The notes under the pieces are model-generated. The model saw only the letters and a list, made by a program, of their open reading frames with translations. It was not told where the DNA came from and searched no databases. Below, piece after piece: positions 8,026 through 16,971 of a stretch of 64,000 bases of DNA (position 1 is its first letter; the number at the start of each line of letters is the position of its first letter). The DNA comes from Thermomonas sp. GTDB taxonomy: Bacteria; Pseudomonadota; Gammaproteobacteria; Xanthomonadales; Xanthomonadaceae. The DNA is taken from positions 995,952-1,059,951 of the forward strand of contig NZ_JAQSDO010000015.1 in assembly GCF_029945965.1 (NCBI RefSeq), given 5' to 3'. A program made the position numbers and the translations under genes.

Positions 8026-8211
8026 ATGTCCAACCCGACCAACCACGAATCCGCCAACAGCCAGACGAATGCCGACAAAGTCAAACGCGATGCGGAATTT
8101 CTGAAGCAAGTGAAATCGGAAGACGTTCCGTCTGGCATTCGCCCTGATCTTGCCCCACCTGGGGCCGACGGTGAAGGCGGAGATGGCGGTGGCGTCGGCA
8201 GTAGTATCTAG
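8026..8211 (+). CDS. Small acidic protein of unknown function
   Basis: A 61-residue product with an Asn/Ser/Thr-rich start, a charged middle (DKVKRDAEFLKQVKSEDVPS) likely to be helical, and a Gly/Asp-rich end. I do not recognise it. The ATG at 8026 is chosen because the upstream in-frame ATG (7951) adds a tail without a ribosome site. It lies inside the island, convergent with the HU-like gene (122 bases apart). It could be a real small island protein or a chance frame. Confidence 0.45.
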   Translation: MSNPTNHESANSQTNADKVKRDAEFLKQVKSEDVPSGIRPDLAPPGADGEGGDGGGVGSSI

Positions 8212-8332
8212 TCCAGATTGATCGCCGCAGGCTCACTGCGCAAAGAAACCCGCACTACTAGGTGCTCGCCAGCAATTGCCACGAGCACCCGCAGGCCACC
8301 ATCCATGTCTTCTGTTGTGCGTATCGACAAGA

Positions 8333-8704
8333 TCAGGCGGCAGCGTCCTTGAGCTTCTTGAGTGGACGCACCTTCAGCTTGATCGAGGCAGGCTTGGCGG
8401 CAAACCACACTTCTTCCTTGGTAAACGGGTTGATGCCCTTGCGCCTCGGCTTTGCCGGGACTTTCGAGGCGGTGATCTTCATCATGCCAGGCAGGGTGAA
8501 TTGGCCAACACCCTTCTTGGAGACGGAACCACTGATTGCGCCTTCCAGCGTGGCGAGCACGGCACGTACGTCCTTCGCGGCAACCCCACTGACTTCAGCG
8601 ATGTGCGCGATCAAGCCTGATTTTGTCAATGCTTCCTTAATTGGCTTGGGAGCAACTCCCTTGGTTGCGCTTTTCTTGGCCGGAGCCGCTTTCTTCGTTG
8701 CCAT
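8333..8704 (-). CDS. HU-family DNA-binding protein with Lys/Ala-rich N-terminal tail
   Basis: This 123-residue protein combines a basic tail (MATKKAAPAKKSATKG) with an HU/IHF-type core of about residues 20-115: TKSGLIAHIAEVSGVAAKDV, then the arm region GMMKITASKVPAKPRRKGINP and the C-terminal strand. The RKGINPFTKEE motif is the hallmark DNA-wrapping arm. A good ribosome site (GAGGAGG) lies 7 bases before the ATG. HU-like proteins bend DNA; an island-borne copy may affect local expression or silencing, which is inference. It is intact, unlike most of its neighbours. Confidence 0.88.
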   Translation of the reverse strand: MATKKAAPAKKSATKGVAPKPIKEALTKSGLIAHIAEVSGVAAKDVRAVLATLEGAISGSVSKKGVGQFTLPGMMKITASKVPAKPRRKGINPFTKEEVWFAAKPASIKLKVRPLKKLKDAAA

Positions 8705-8960
8705 CCGTAATCCTCCTCAGGATTGTTGTCTAGATGCGATGTAGAGGATTGGATCACCGTTCGGGCGGTGTGTCATCTAATAATCATTGCTGGTGGCAAT
8801 GCGCTGGTCGTTCCGCGCGTCCATGGTTTCCTTCACCGACAGCTTGCGTACGGCTGCCCACTACCACTGCTTTTGAGTGAACATTCACCGGCTCCATGCT
8901 GGAATTGGCTTATTGACATCTGGGATCTCGTCTATGTCCGCCCCTGGGACCTCGAAGTAA

Positions 8961-9215
8961 GTGGTCTATGCCGCGCTGGCAGGCAATGTCGCCATCGCCA
9001 TCACCAAGTTCGCCGCTGCTGCATACACCGGCAGCTCAGCGATGCTCAGCGAAGGTATTCACTCGCTGGTGGATAGCGCCAACGAGCTACTGCTGCTCTA
9101 CGGTCTCAGGCGGGCGGCCAAGCCGGCGGACGCCACGCACCCCTTCGGTTACGGGCGTGAATTGTATTTCTGGAGCTTCATGGTCGCACTCTTGGTCTTC
9201 GCGCTCGGCGCGCTG
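8961..9215 (+). pseudogene. Truncated cation diffusion facilitator (N-terminal fragment)
   Basis: From a GTG at 8961 the frame encodes a clear start of a CDF-family metal efflux transporter: YAALAGNVAIAITKFAAAAY, GSSAMLSEGIHSLVDSANEL (with the metal-binding His/Asp pair), then HPFGYGRELYFWSFMVALL. After about residue 85 (FALGA) the similarity stops and the frame runs on through unrelated hydrophobic codons to a stop at 9308. Normal CDF proteins have about 300 residues, so only the first three membrane helices survive. A deletion has joined this fragment to the next one. Confidence 0.75.
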
Positions 9216-9283
9216 GCGGTCATCTTGGTCTGTGCGGCACTGGCGGTCATGGCGGCAGTTCTCGGGGCCACGAGCGCAGCACC

Positions 9284-9451
9284 GTGCAAGTTGTGCTGCG
9301 CGTGCTGATCGTGCTCGCTCTTGCCGGCACCTGTTTCGTCGCCCTCTTGCTCCATCAATGGTGGGTCTGCGTGGCGATGGGCGTTGGTCTTGTCGGCCTG
9401 ATCCTTGATGGGATACGGCCATCTGGTGTGAACTGCGCCGCCTACTCATGA
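9284..9451 (+). other. Hydrophobic 55-residue fragment, probably the tail of a lost membrane protein
   Basis: From a GTG at 9284 the frame encodes two membrane segments (VLIVLALAGTCFVALLL and VCVAMGVGLVGLILDGI) and ends in TGA, overlapping the ATG of the next gene as ATGA. The overlap suggests an original operon partner of the PQQ dehydrogenase remnant. The pattern resembles the small N-terminal membrane anchor of glucose-type quinoprotein dehydrogenases, but this is a weak likeness. Confidence 0.4.
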
Positions 9452-10908
9452 GGACTCAAACCGTGCCCACCATGAAGAACTCCACGAAAATTCTCACCAC
9501 AACTGCCAGTGCAGGTGCAGCGCTCCTCCTGATGACAATCTCGACGTGGGTGTTAGCGCAGCCGCAGCGTGTGCCACAGGCAGTTGATGCCACGGCCGCC
9601 AGCCAGACCGACAAGAATGTCCCGCTGGTACCGAACCAGCCAACCTGGGACAGTTTCCATGGCCAGTTGAATGCCCAAATTACAGCCATCTCAATCAAAT
9701 CACCGCAGAAAATGTCGGCCATTTGAAGAAGGTCTGGGAGTCCCATACCAGGGACCTATCTGACGGCAGTGGCAATGTACCGGCGACGGTTTGGTCGGCT
9801 ACGCCGATTTCTGCCAACAACACGCTCTACATCGGCACGCCGTTCTATCGCCTGATCGCGTTGGATCCGGCGACCGGCAAGCAGAAATGGAGCTTCGATA
9901 CGCATACGCCGCTCAAGGCGCTGACCCAGCCTGTCCTGAAAAATCGTGGCGTCGCTTTCTGGGCTACGGACGATCCGGTAACGCGTATGCCGTGCCAGAA
10001 GATCGTCTATATGGGAACGATGGACGCACGGCTGTTCGCGCTGGACGCAGATACGGGCAAGAAATGCGCCGGCTTTGCCAACGATGGCGTGCTCAACGTC
10101 AATCAATGGAACACCACTCACGACAAATGGCCGCTGTCGCTGCTGCAGCCGCCGACCGTCGTCGGCGATCACCTGATCTCGGCTAGGCCGGCAAGGATTG
10201 GGCTTTCGAGAAGGCCCCCGGCACCGTGTGGTCAATCAATGCACGTACCGGAAAGCGCGAATGGGCCTTCCAAGCGCTGTCCGATGAGATGCGCAAGAAG
10301 AGCGGTACCGCCAACGTCCGTACCCAGATGTCGGCCGACAGAAAACTTGGTCTCGTGTATCTGCCTGTCTCGTCCCCATCACCCAACTACTGGGGTGGCA
10401 ACCGGACAGAAGCAGCACCACTGGCGACGTCTACTACCGCACTGGACGTCGAGACTGGCAGGGTTATCTGGTCGCGGCAATGGTTGCATCACGACGTCTT
10501 GGATTACGACATCAACTCGGCGCCGACACTGATGGACATGACGGTCGCCGGCATACGCATCCCCGCGCTGATCCAGGCCACCAAGATGGGCTCCTGTTCG
10601 TCGTCAATCGCAAGACCGGCGAGGACGTCTAGCCGATCGAGGAACGGCCGGTTCCCAGCGGTGACGGTTCTGTAATGGGTGAAAAACTATCGCCGACGCA
10701 GCCGTTCCCGACCAGGCCAAAATCACGGCTCGATCAGTCGAGGAAACTGGAACTCTGGTCAGATCAGACGCAGGCACCTGCGGTCGCCAACCCGTCAGTC
10801 TATGAATACAAGGGGCGCGAATACGTGGCATTCGTGGCCGGTGGCAACACCATCCTGAAGGATCAGGTTGGCGACCAAATCGTGGTGTACGCACTACCCA
10901 AGCAATAG
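9448..10908 (+). pseudogene. Broken PQQ-dependent membrane/periplasmic dehydrogenase (glucose dehydrogenase type)
   Basis: The gene starts with a signal peptide (cleavage after ...WVLAQP). Pieces of an eight-bladed quinoprotein propeller are then spread over several frames: YSHLNQITAENVGHLKKVWE after a frameshift near 9680, LYIGTPFYRLIALDPATGKQ, and GKDWAFEKAPGTVWSINART after a second shift near 10185. A third shift lies near 10590 and an in-frame TAG near 10630 (GEDV*PIEERPVP). Most of the C-terminal propeller is missing; only a short tail (VANPSVYEYKGREYVAFVAG...YALPKQ) remains. A full enzyme of this type oxidises sugars in the periplasm and passes electrons to quinone. At least four lesions make this copy non-functional. 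Confidence 0.85.
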
Positions 10909-11133
10909 TCGGCATCAGTGATCAGCATTGCCTTTGCTTCGCGGAAGGTCGCTGCAACACTTGTTTTCGTGAACGAGCTTTTCACGCCTTGAGTCGCAGA
11001 ATAAAACTTCTGTACGGCCACGCATCTGGCCAATGAGCCTGAACCGTCGTAGTGACAAGTCAATTGATCTGGGCCGTCCATCCAGGTATTGCTGCACAGA
11101 TCGATCCGTTTTATTTCACGGAGGTCGACCCAC

Positions 11134-11577
11134 ATGAATCCCATCAACGCACCGCATCGCTCTGCGCTTGCGAATGCCATCTATGCCCTGCTCAATCCCA
11201 TTGCCTTTGGATTTTTTGTCGCTGCCCTGATCTTCGACATCATCTATGCAAACACGGCGGTCGTGATGTGGGGCAAGAGTGCTGACTGGTTGGTGACGAT
11301 CGGCCTGCTGTTTGCGGTGATACCCCGCTTCATCAATCTGGTGCAGGTTTGGTTCACTTCGCGGAAATTCGCTACAACGGCGGACCGACTTGATTTCTGG
11401 CTTAACCTGTTCGCCATCATCGCAGCGATTTTCAACGCATTCGTGCATACGCGTGATGCCTACGAAGTAGTGCCCACCGCCGTTTGGCTGTCGCTGGTCA
11501 CGGTGATCCTGTTGTCGATCGCGCACATCTTGCCTGCCATGCGCCCAGCCACCGCGGGGGATTACGTCCATGAGTAA
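11134..11577 (+). CDS. DUF2231-type integral membrane protein
   Basis: A 147-residue protein with four membrane segments (about residues 18-40, 50-70, 85-105 and 115-135), with LLNPIAFGFFVAALIFDIIY near the start. This is the layout of DUF2231 proteins, sometimes proposed as heme- or electron-carrying partners of periplasmic dehydrogenases. The ATG at 11134 has a good ribosome site (GGAGG) and replaces a longer frame from 11089. It overlaps the next gene by 8 bases, so the two are coupled. Its constant pairing with sorbosone-dehydrogenase-type proteins suggests it anchors them or takes their electrons; this is inferred from context. Confidence 0.8.
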   Translation: MNPINAPHRSALANAIYALLNPIAFGFFVAALIFDIIYANTAVVMWGKSADWLVTIGLLFAVIPRFINLVQVWFTSRKFATTADRLDFWLNLFAIIAAIFNAFVHTRDAYEVVPTAVWLSLVTVILLSIAHILPAMRPATAGDYVHE

Positions 11578-12889
11578 GATCATCGTTCCTGCCGCCCTCG
11601 CCTTGGCGTGTCTGGCATTCCTGGGCGGGTGCAACCAAAAAGCATCCTTGAGCCCTGTTCAGCAGGCAGGCGATGATCCTCGTTTGCCACCGCCCCAGCG
11701 ATTCCTGACGCCACCGATGCAGGTACCTGCAAAAGCGGACTGGAAGCAAGGCCAGACCCCGAAAGTGGCTGATGGATTGGTAATTGAGAGGATTGCCAGT
11801 GGCTTGAAGCACCCACGTCAGATCCTCGTCCTGCCCAACGAAGACGTATTGGTGGTCGAAGCGAATGGCCCCGGCACCGAACCTGTCACCACGCCGAAGC
11901 AGATGATCGCCGGATTGGTGATGTCGCGCTCCGGCAAGAGTGGCGAAGGTGGCAACCGCATCACGTTACTGAGAAGAGCAACTGGCGCCAGCGGCGAATG
12001 GGAGAAGCATGTCTTCATCGAGCACCTGAACTCGCCGTTCGGCATCCAGCTGATTGGAGACTCGCTTTATGTCGCTGATACCGACCGCATCATGAAGTTT
12101 CCCTATGTCACAGGGGAAACGCAGATCACCGCCCACGGCGTCGAATTTGCGGATTTGCCCAGCACGATAAATCACCATTGGACCAAGTCGCTGCTGGCCA
12201 GTCCGGATGGAAGCAAGCTCTATGTCGGCGTCGGTTCCAACAGCAACATCACAGAGAACGGGTTGGCCGTGGAATACCGACGCGCCGACATCCTCGAGGT
12301 GGATGTCGCCACCGGTGGCAGTCGCATTTATGCCTCAGGCCTTCGCAATCCCACCGGGCTGCAATGGGAACCTACGACCGGCAAGCTCTGGACGATTGTC
12401 AACGAGCGCGACGAGATCGGCCCTGATCTCGTGCCGGACTATCTGACCTCGGTGCAGGAAGGCGGTTTTTATGGGTGGCCTTACAGTTATTACGGCCAGC
12501 ACGTGGACACTCGCGTCATGCCGCAACGTCCTGACCTGGTCAAGAGTGCCATCAAGCCCGACTATGCGCTTGGCTCACATGTAGCTCCGCTGGGCCTGCT
12601 GATCTCCACTGGCAACTCGTTGCCGGCAAAATTCCAGAACGGCGCCTTCATCAGCGAACACGGCAGTTGGAACCGATCTCCCTTGAGTGGCTATCAGGTG
12701 GTGTTCGTCGGTTTTGACCAGGGCAAGCCTGTCGGCAAACCAGTGCCTGTCGTCACAGGCTTCCACTCAGAGGACGACAAGAGCCTTTATGGCGCGCCGG
12801 TGGGCCTGGTCTTGGACAAGGAAGGCGCGCTGGTCATTGCGGATGATGTCGGCAATTCTGTCTGGCGGGTGTCATCGGCCACCCGATAA
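11570..12889 (+). CDS. Sorbosone dehydrogenase family / PQQ-dependent aldose dehydrogenase-like lipoprotein
   Basis: This 439-residue protein begins with a lipoprotein signal (LACLAFLGGC, cysteine 21), so it should be tethered to a periplasmic membrane face. The rest is a six-bladed beta-propeller of the soluble glucose/sorbosone dehydrogenase type. Visible signatures are IERIASGLKHPRQILVLPNE, FGIQLIGDSLYVADTD, the glycine-rich SPDGSKLYVGVGSNSNI, ASGLRNPTGLQWEP, the NERDEIGPDLVPDYL loop, GGFYGWPYSYYGQHVD and FISEHGSWNRSP. Relatives bind PQQ and Ca2+ and oxidise aldoses. It is coupled to the DUF2231 gene and followed 5 bases later by the TonB receptor. Substrate is unknown. Confidence 0.82.
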   Translation: MSKIIVPAALALACLAFLGGCNQKASLSPVQQAGDDPRLPPPQRFLTPPMQVPAKADWKQGQTPKVADGLVIERIASGLKHPRQILVLPNEDVLVVEANGPGTEPVTTPKQMIAGLVMSRSGKSGEGGNRITLLRRATGASGEWEKHVFIEHLNSPFGIQLIGDSLYVADTDRIMKFPYVTGETQITAHGVEFADLPSTINHHWTKSLLASPDGSKLYVGVGSNSNITENGLAVEYRRADILEVDVATGGSRIYASGLRNPTGLQWEPTTGKLWTIVNERDEIGPDLVPDYLTSVQEGGFYGWPYSYYGQHVDTRVMPQRPDLVKSAIKPDYALGSHVAPLGLLISTGNSLPAKFQNGAFISEHGSWNRSPLSGYQVVFVGFDQGKPVGKPVPVVTGFHSEDDKSLYGAPVGLVLDKEGALVIADDVGNSVWRVSSATR

Positions 12890-12894
12890 ACGCC

Positions 12895-15030
12895 GTGACT
12901 GACCGGTCTGCGTATCGCTGCCTCGCATCTGCATTGGCGCTGTACTTGCTGGCCTTGCCTGCTGCTCAGGCGCAGCAACGCAATTCATCAGGCACGCAGA
13001 AAAGCCTGCCTGCCCTTGTGGTCACCGCAATCCGCATAGCGGAACCAGCGTTCGACGTGCCCGCTTCCATCACCGTGGTGCCTCTCGGCAATCTCAACGC
13101 TGACACGCCAAATATCAATGCTTCCGAATTCCTGCGCCAGGTGCCGGGCGTGCTAGCCCGCGAACGCCAGAATTACGCGCAGGATGAACAAATATCGATC
13201 CGCGGCTTCGGTTCGCGATCCACGTTCGGTGTGCGCGGTGTGCGCCTGTATACCGATGGCATTCCCGCGACGATGCCGGATGGCCAAGGCCAGGTATCAA
13301 ACTTCAATTTCGACAGCGCCGAGCGCATCGAAGTCTTGCGCGGACCGTTTTCGGCGCTGTACGGCAATTCCTCCGGCGGCGTGATCCAGATCTTTACCGC
13401 GGACGGCAGTGACCCACCTGTCCTTCGCAGCAGTAGCGGCCACGGCAGCGATGGCATGTGGCGTCTCGACGCCGGTGTCCGCGGGACGCGTGGCGACATG
13501 GGCTACAACGCGGACCTTTCCGACTTCCACACCGACGGCTACCGTGATTACAGCCGCGTATCGCGCATAAATAGCAATGGCAAGCTTGATTTCAAATTCG
13601 ACAACAGCGGTAAGCTGACGCTAATGTTGAATTCGGTATCGATGCCGCTTGCGCTGGACCCACAGGGCCTGACGGCGCAACAATTCGAATCCAATCCGAG
13701 ACAAGCATCGCCATCTGCATTGACCTATAAAACCCGCAAGAGCGTCCATCAAAATCAGGTCGGTGCGGTGTACACACAACCGCTGGGTAATGACCAGGCA
13801 GTGAACCTCTTGGTCTATTACGGCACACGCGGCGTGCAACAATTTCTTTCGGTCCCGGTCAGCGCCCAGAACAATCCGTTGAGTTCTGGCGGGGTGGTCG
13901 ATCTCGACACTACTTTTGGTGGGGCCGACTTCCGCTGGACATGGAAAGGCAGTCTTGGCGGCGAGCCGCTTGATCTTGCCGCCGGAGTTGCCTATGACCG
14001 CTCAAAGCAGGTGCGCCTGGGCCATGAAAATTTCATTGGTCAAACGCTTGGCGTGGTGGGGGCGTTGCGACGCAACGAGCAGGATGACGTTTACAACGTC
14101 GATCAGTACGTGCAGGGCAGCTGGCACTTCGCGCCGCGCTGGTCGCTGACCACGGGCGCACGCCACAGTGTGGTTCGTTTCAGCTCACGCGACCGTTACA
14201 TCACGACCAACAATCCGGATGACAGCGGGTGCGTGTCGTATGTGTCCACCGCCCCTGTCATCGGCGTGATGTTCAACGTGAGTCCCGACTGGCATTTGTA
14301 TGCCTCATATGGCCTTGGTTTCGCGACGCCGACCTTCAGCGAATTGGGATACCGCCAGAACGGCAGTGGTTTGAACTTCTCGCTGAAACCTTCGCGCTCT
14401 GGCAATGCCGAGGTGGGTTCGAAGTGGCTGTTTGATGGAGGTTCAAAACTGGAAGTTGCACTGTTCCAAGCCAATACTGCCAATGAGACTGGCGTATTGA
14501 GCAACTCGGGGGGACGAACGACCTACCAGAACGTCGGAAGTTCGCGTCGTCGCGGCATCGAGATTGGCCTGAACATGCCGTTCGGTGACACATGGGAGAT
14601 GGACACGGCCTATACGTACCTGGATGCGCGCTTCCTTGATGCATTTGGCAGTTGCGGAGGGTCGAATGGATGTGCGGTTCCTGCGAATGGGCGCATACCC
14701 GGCGTTCCGCGCCAATTCTTCAATGCGAGCTTGCGCTGGGGTGGCGCACTCGGCTGGCATGCAGGACTGCAGGTCGACACTGCCGACGCGGTATTGGCCA
14801 ATGATGCCGGGACGATCAGTGCACCGGGCTACGCGATTGCTGGCGTGAACGCTGGGTACGTGTGGAATACGGGACGCCATCAGATTTCTTCGTTTGCGCG
14901 AATCGATAACCTGTTCGATCTCAAATACATCGGCTCGGTCATCGTCGGGCAGGCCAATGGTGCGAGCTTCGAGCCCGCTGCGGGTCGCACTTTTTATCTC
15001 GGCATAAAAGTGGCGCTGCACCAGCCATGA
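12895..15030 (+). CDS. pqqU: TonB-dependent outer-membrane receptor of the YncD/PqqU (PQQ uptake) type
   Basis: The 711-residue receptor starts at a GTG 5 bases after the sorbosone-dehydrogenase gene. It has a signal peptide ending near LPAAQA, a plug domain and a 22-strand barrel ending in Phe-rich strands. The plug reads QNYAQDEQISIRGFGSRSTF and RLYTDGIPATMPDGQGQ, and the end reads IGSVIVGQANGASFEP. As I remember them these closely match E. coli YncD, since renamed PqqU, the high-affinity receptor for PQQ. Placed directly behind two PQQ-enzyme genes, and with no PQQ synthesis genes in the window, it most likely imports the cofactor. Receptors of this type may have other ligands, so the substrate is inference. 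Confidence 0.75.
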   Translation: MTDRSAYRCLASALALYLLALPAAQAQQRNSSGTQKSLPALVVTAIRIAEPAFDVPASITVVPLGNLNADTPNINASEFLRQVPGVLARERQNYAQDEQISIRGFGSRSTFGVRGVRLYTDGIPATMPDGQGQVSNFNFDSAERIEVLRGPFSALYGNSSGGVIQIFTADGSDPPVLRSSSGHGSDGMWRLDAGVRGTRGDMGYNADLSDFHTDGYRDYSRVSRINSNGKLDFKFDNSGKLTLMLNSVSMPLALDPQGLTAQQFESNPRQASPSALTYKTRKSVHQNQVGAVYTQPLGNDQAVNLLVYYGTRGVQQFLSVPVSAQNNPLSSGGVVDLDTTFGGADFRWTWKGSLGGEPLDLAAGVAYDRSKQVRLGHENFIGQTLGVVGALRRNEQDDVYNVDQYVQGSWHFAPRWSLTTGARHSVVRFSSRDRYITTNNPDDSGCVSYVSTAPVIGVMFNVSPDWHLYASYGLGFATPTFSELGYRQNGSGLNFSLKPSRSGNAEVGSKWLFDGGSKLEVALFQANTANETGVLSNSGGRTTYQNVGSSRRRGIEIGLNMPFGDTWEMDTAYTYLDARFLDAFGSCGGSNGCAVPANGRIPGVPRQFFNASLRWGGALGWHAGLQVDTADAVLANDAGTISAPGYAIAGVNAGYVWNTGRHQISSFARIDNLFDLKYIGSVIVGQANGASFEPAAGRTFYLGIKVALHQP

Positions 15031-15087
15031 TCGCGACTTGGCTACCTGTGATTTCGATGGTCATGTGGCGTACGCAAGCACGCAGCC

Positions 15088-16665
15088 ATGACACGTATTG
15101 ACGCCGCGTTCGTGATCCTGGGGCTGGTTGTTGCAACCACCCTGCTGGCACGCCGTTTTCGCGCGCCTTCGCCGGTAATTTTTGCCATCAGCGGTCTTGC
15201 TGCAGGCATCGCGTGGCACTGGATCCCTGGAATGCCCCTCGTCCGCATGCCGCCTGACCTGGTGCTGTTCGCATTCCTTCCGCCGCTGCTTACCGTTGCG
15301 GCGTACGCCATGCCGCTGCAATCGTTCCGTCGCAACCGGTTGCCAATAGGCTTGCTCGCGATCGGCTTGGTACTCGCGACCATAGTTGTGACGGCAGTTT
15401 TCGGTCATGTGGTCGCGGGATTACCATGGGCAGCGGCATTGGTGCTCGGTGCAATCGTGGCACCGCCAGACCCGGTCGCGGCAACGACAGTCGCGGCCAA
15501 AACCGGTCTTTCCCACCGCCTCGTGGTGATCCTCGAGGGCGAAGGTCTGGTCAACGACGCCATCGCGATCGTTGCATATGGAATCGCACTGAAGGCTGCG
15601 ACAACCGGCTACTTCTCATGGAGCGACGCCGCCATGGCGCTGGCGAAAGCGGGTCCCCTGGGTATTGCGGTCGGGCTCACCGCGGGCTGGGCCGCCAAGC
15701 TGCTCCGACAATACGCCGACAGCGTGCCGCTGGAAGTAGCGATCTCGCTGGTCACGCCTTATCTGGCCTACCACGTAGCGGAGCGCACTGGAGGATCCGG
15801 CGTGCTCGCGGTCGTGACACTTGGCTTTATGCTGCGTCACTTCGCGACCAGCATTTCAGGCGCTTCGGCCCGCCTCGCTGCGCGCACCGTGTGGGGTGCG
15901 ATCAGGTTCGCAAGTACCAGCCTGGTATTTCTCCTGCTTGGACTGCTCATGGGTCAGAGCATCGTCACGCGCCCGCCCTGGGAACTGCTCGCGGCCAGCG
16001 CAGCAGTTGCCGGCGGTGTGATCGCACTGCGCATGGTGTGGATGTACGTGATCCCGCCAATCGTCGAATCGCTGCGAGGCGACGATAGCCCGCGGACGAC
16101 GTGGGGAGAACGGACGGTGCTCGGTTGGGCCGGCATGCGCGGCATCGTGTCACTCGCCCTCGCGCTCGCGCTGCCGTTCTCCATTGGAGGTGACAACGGC
16201 ACGCGCGACAGCATCATCGTCATCACGTTCGCGGTGATCTTCGCGACATTGATGCTGCAGGGACTCACCTTGGTGCCGCTCGTGCGATGGCTCCGGGTCG
16301 GTGATGCGAGCCGCGACGAACGCGATGAACACCGTGCCAGGTGCAACGCACGCCGAGCGGGAATTGTCGCGATCGCACATGCCAGGAAAGAGGGCCATTT
16401 AGACGAAGCACAATGCCAGCGACTACTGCAACGCCTCCGCGATGGGGACATCGGCATCGCCAAGGCTGGCTTGGGCAAGCGCGAGCCGAACGAGGATCGC
16501 GCGCTGATGGCCGCACTCTCGGCGCAGCGTCGCCAGCTTGATCTGCTCCGCCAGCGCGGGCGGCTGTCCGAGAACCTTTCAGAGCGCCTGGCAACAGAAC
16601 TCGACATCGACATGATGGGCGCCCTCGGCGAAGCGGATCGGCTGACCGGCGTCGGTGAGGACTAA
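15088..16665 (+). CDS. CPA1-family Na+/H+ antiporter
   Basis: A 525-residue protein with about 12 membrane segments followed by a soluble, charged tail of some 130 residues. The CPA1 ion-binding core is visible: VLGAIVAPPDPVAATTVAAK on helix 5, and VVILEGEGLVNDAIAIVAYG with the Asn-Asp pair expected for electroneutral exchange. Late helices show WAGMRGIVSLALALALPF. It exchanges Na+ (or K+) for H+ across the inner membrane. It lies 57 bases after the TonB receptor and is the last gene of the island. Which cation it prefers cannot be read from the sequence. Confidence 0.88.
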   Translation: MTRIDAAFVILGLVVATTLLARRFRAPSPVIFAISGLAAGIAWHWIPGMPLVRMPPDLVLFAFLPPLLTVAAYAMPLQSFRRNRLPIGLLAIGLVLATIVVTAVFGHVVAGLPWAAALVLGAIVAPPDPVAATTVAAKTGLSHRLVVILEGEGLVNDAIAIVAYGIALKAATTGYFSWSDAAMALAKAGPLGIAVGLTAGWAAKLLRQYADSVPLEVAISLVTPYLAYHVAERTGGSGVLAVVTLGFMLRHFATSISGASARLAARTVWGAIRFASTSLVFLLLGLLMGQSIVTRPPWELLAASAAVAGGVIALRMVWMYVIPPIVESLRGDDSPRTTWGERTVLGWAGMRGIVSLALALALPFSIGGDNGTRDSIIVITFAVIFATLMLQGLTLVPLVRWLRVGDASRDERDEHRARCNARRAGIVAIAHARKEGHLDEAQCQRLLQRLRDGDIGIAKAGLGKREPNEDRALMAALSAQRRQLDLLRQRGRLSENLSERLATELDIDMMGALGEADRLTGVGED

Positions 16666-16698
16666 TGCCGACGCAGAGGCAAATCGCTGCCTCACCGC

Positions 16699-16750
16699 TT
16701 CGATTCCCGTAGAAAGCACCATCCAGGCAGTAAAATCAGTGGCTTATGAA
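16699..16750 (+). repeat. Attachment-site-like direct repeat, distal copy (degenerate tRNA-Glu 3' end)
   Basis: TTCGATTCCCGTAG, AGCACCAT and the tail GTAAAATCAGT..CTTATGAA reproduce the tRNA-Glu end and flank at 7439-7490. The T-stem no longer pairs and the acceptor 3' strand reads AGAAAGC, so it is not a tRNA gene; no 5' half is present. It marks the far border of the 9.3-kb island. Confidence 0.75.
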
Positions 16751-16819
16751 GTACGCACTATTAAGACCCGCCTAAAAGCCCACCTACGAAGTGTCGGGTT
16801 GAGAATTTAGGTAGAAGAA

Positions 16820-16835
16820 GCCACCTCCGGGTGGC
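16820..16835 (+). repeat. Copy of the tRNA-Glu downstream hairpin
   Basis: GAAGCCACCTCCGGGTGGC repeats the heart of the hairpin at 7542-7569; the stem GCCACC/GGTGGC is perfect but its outer pairs are lost. With the repeat at 16699 it shows that more than the tRNA end was duplicated. Confidence 0.6.
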
Positions 16836-16971
16836 CAAACACGGCTTGACATCACGTACGCGCAACGTCGTCTTCGTCAAGCTCTGATGTCACGCAGTGC
16901 CGCCCATGTACGACGCCGAACGGAACGCCAGGAACACCACGAGTAGATTTGACTCGATGAATAGGAAGCTC

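Noticed and set aside
10909-11133. A remnant duplicate of the DUF2231 gene (CTTCGCGGAAGGTCGCTGCAAC resembles part of 11350-11380)
   Set aside because: The match is about 20 bases with no extension on either side; too short to separate from chance.
16680-16760. A second tRNA-Glu gene
   Set aside because: Only the 3' part is present; the T-stem does not pair and no anticodon arm can be found.
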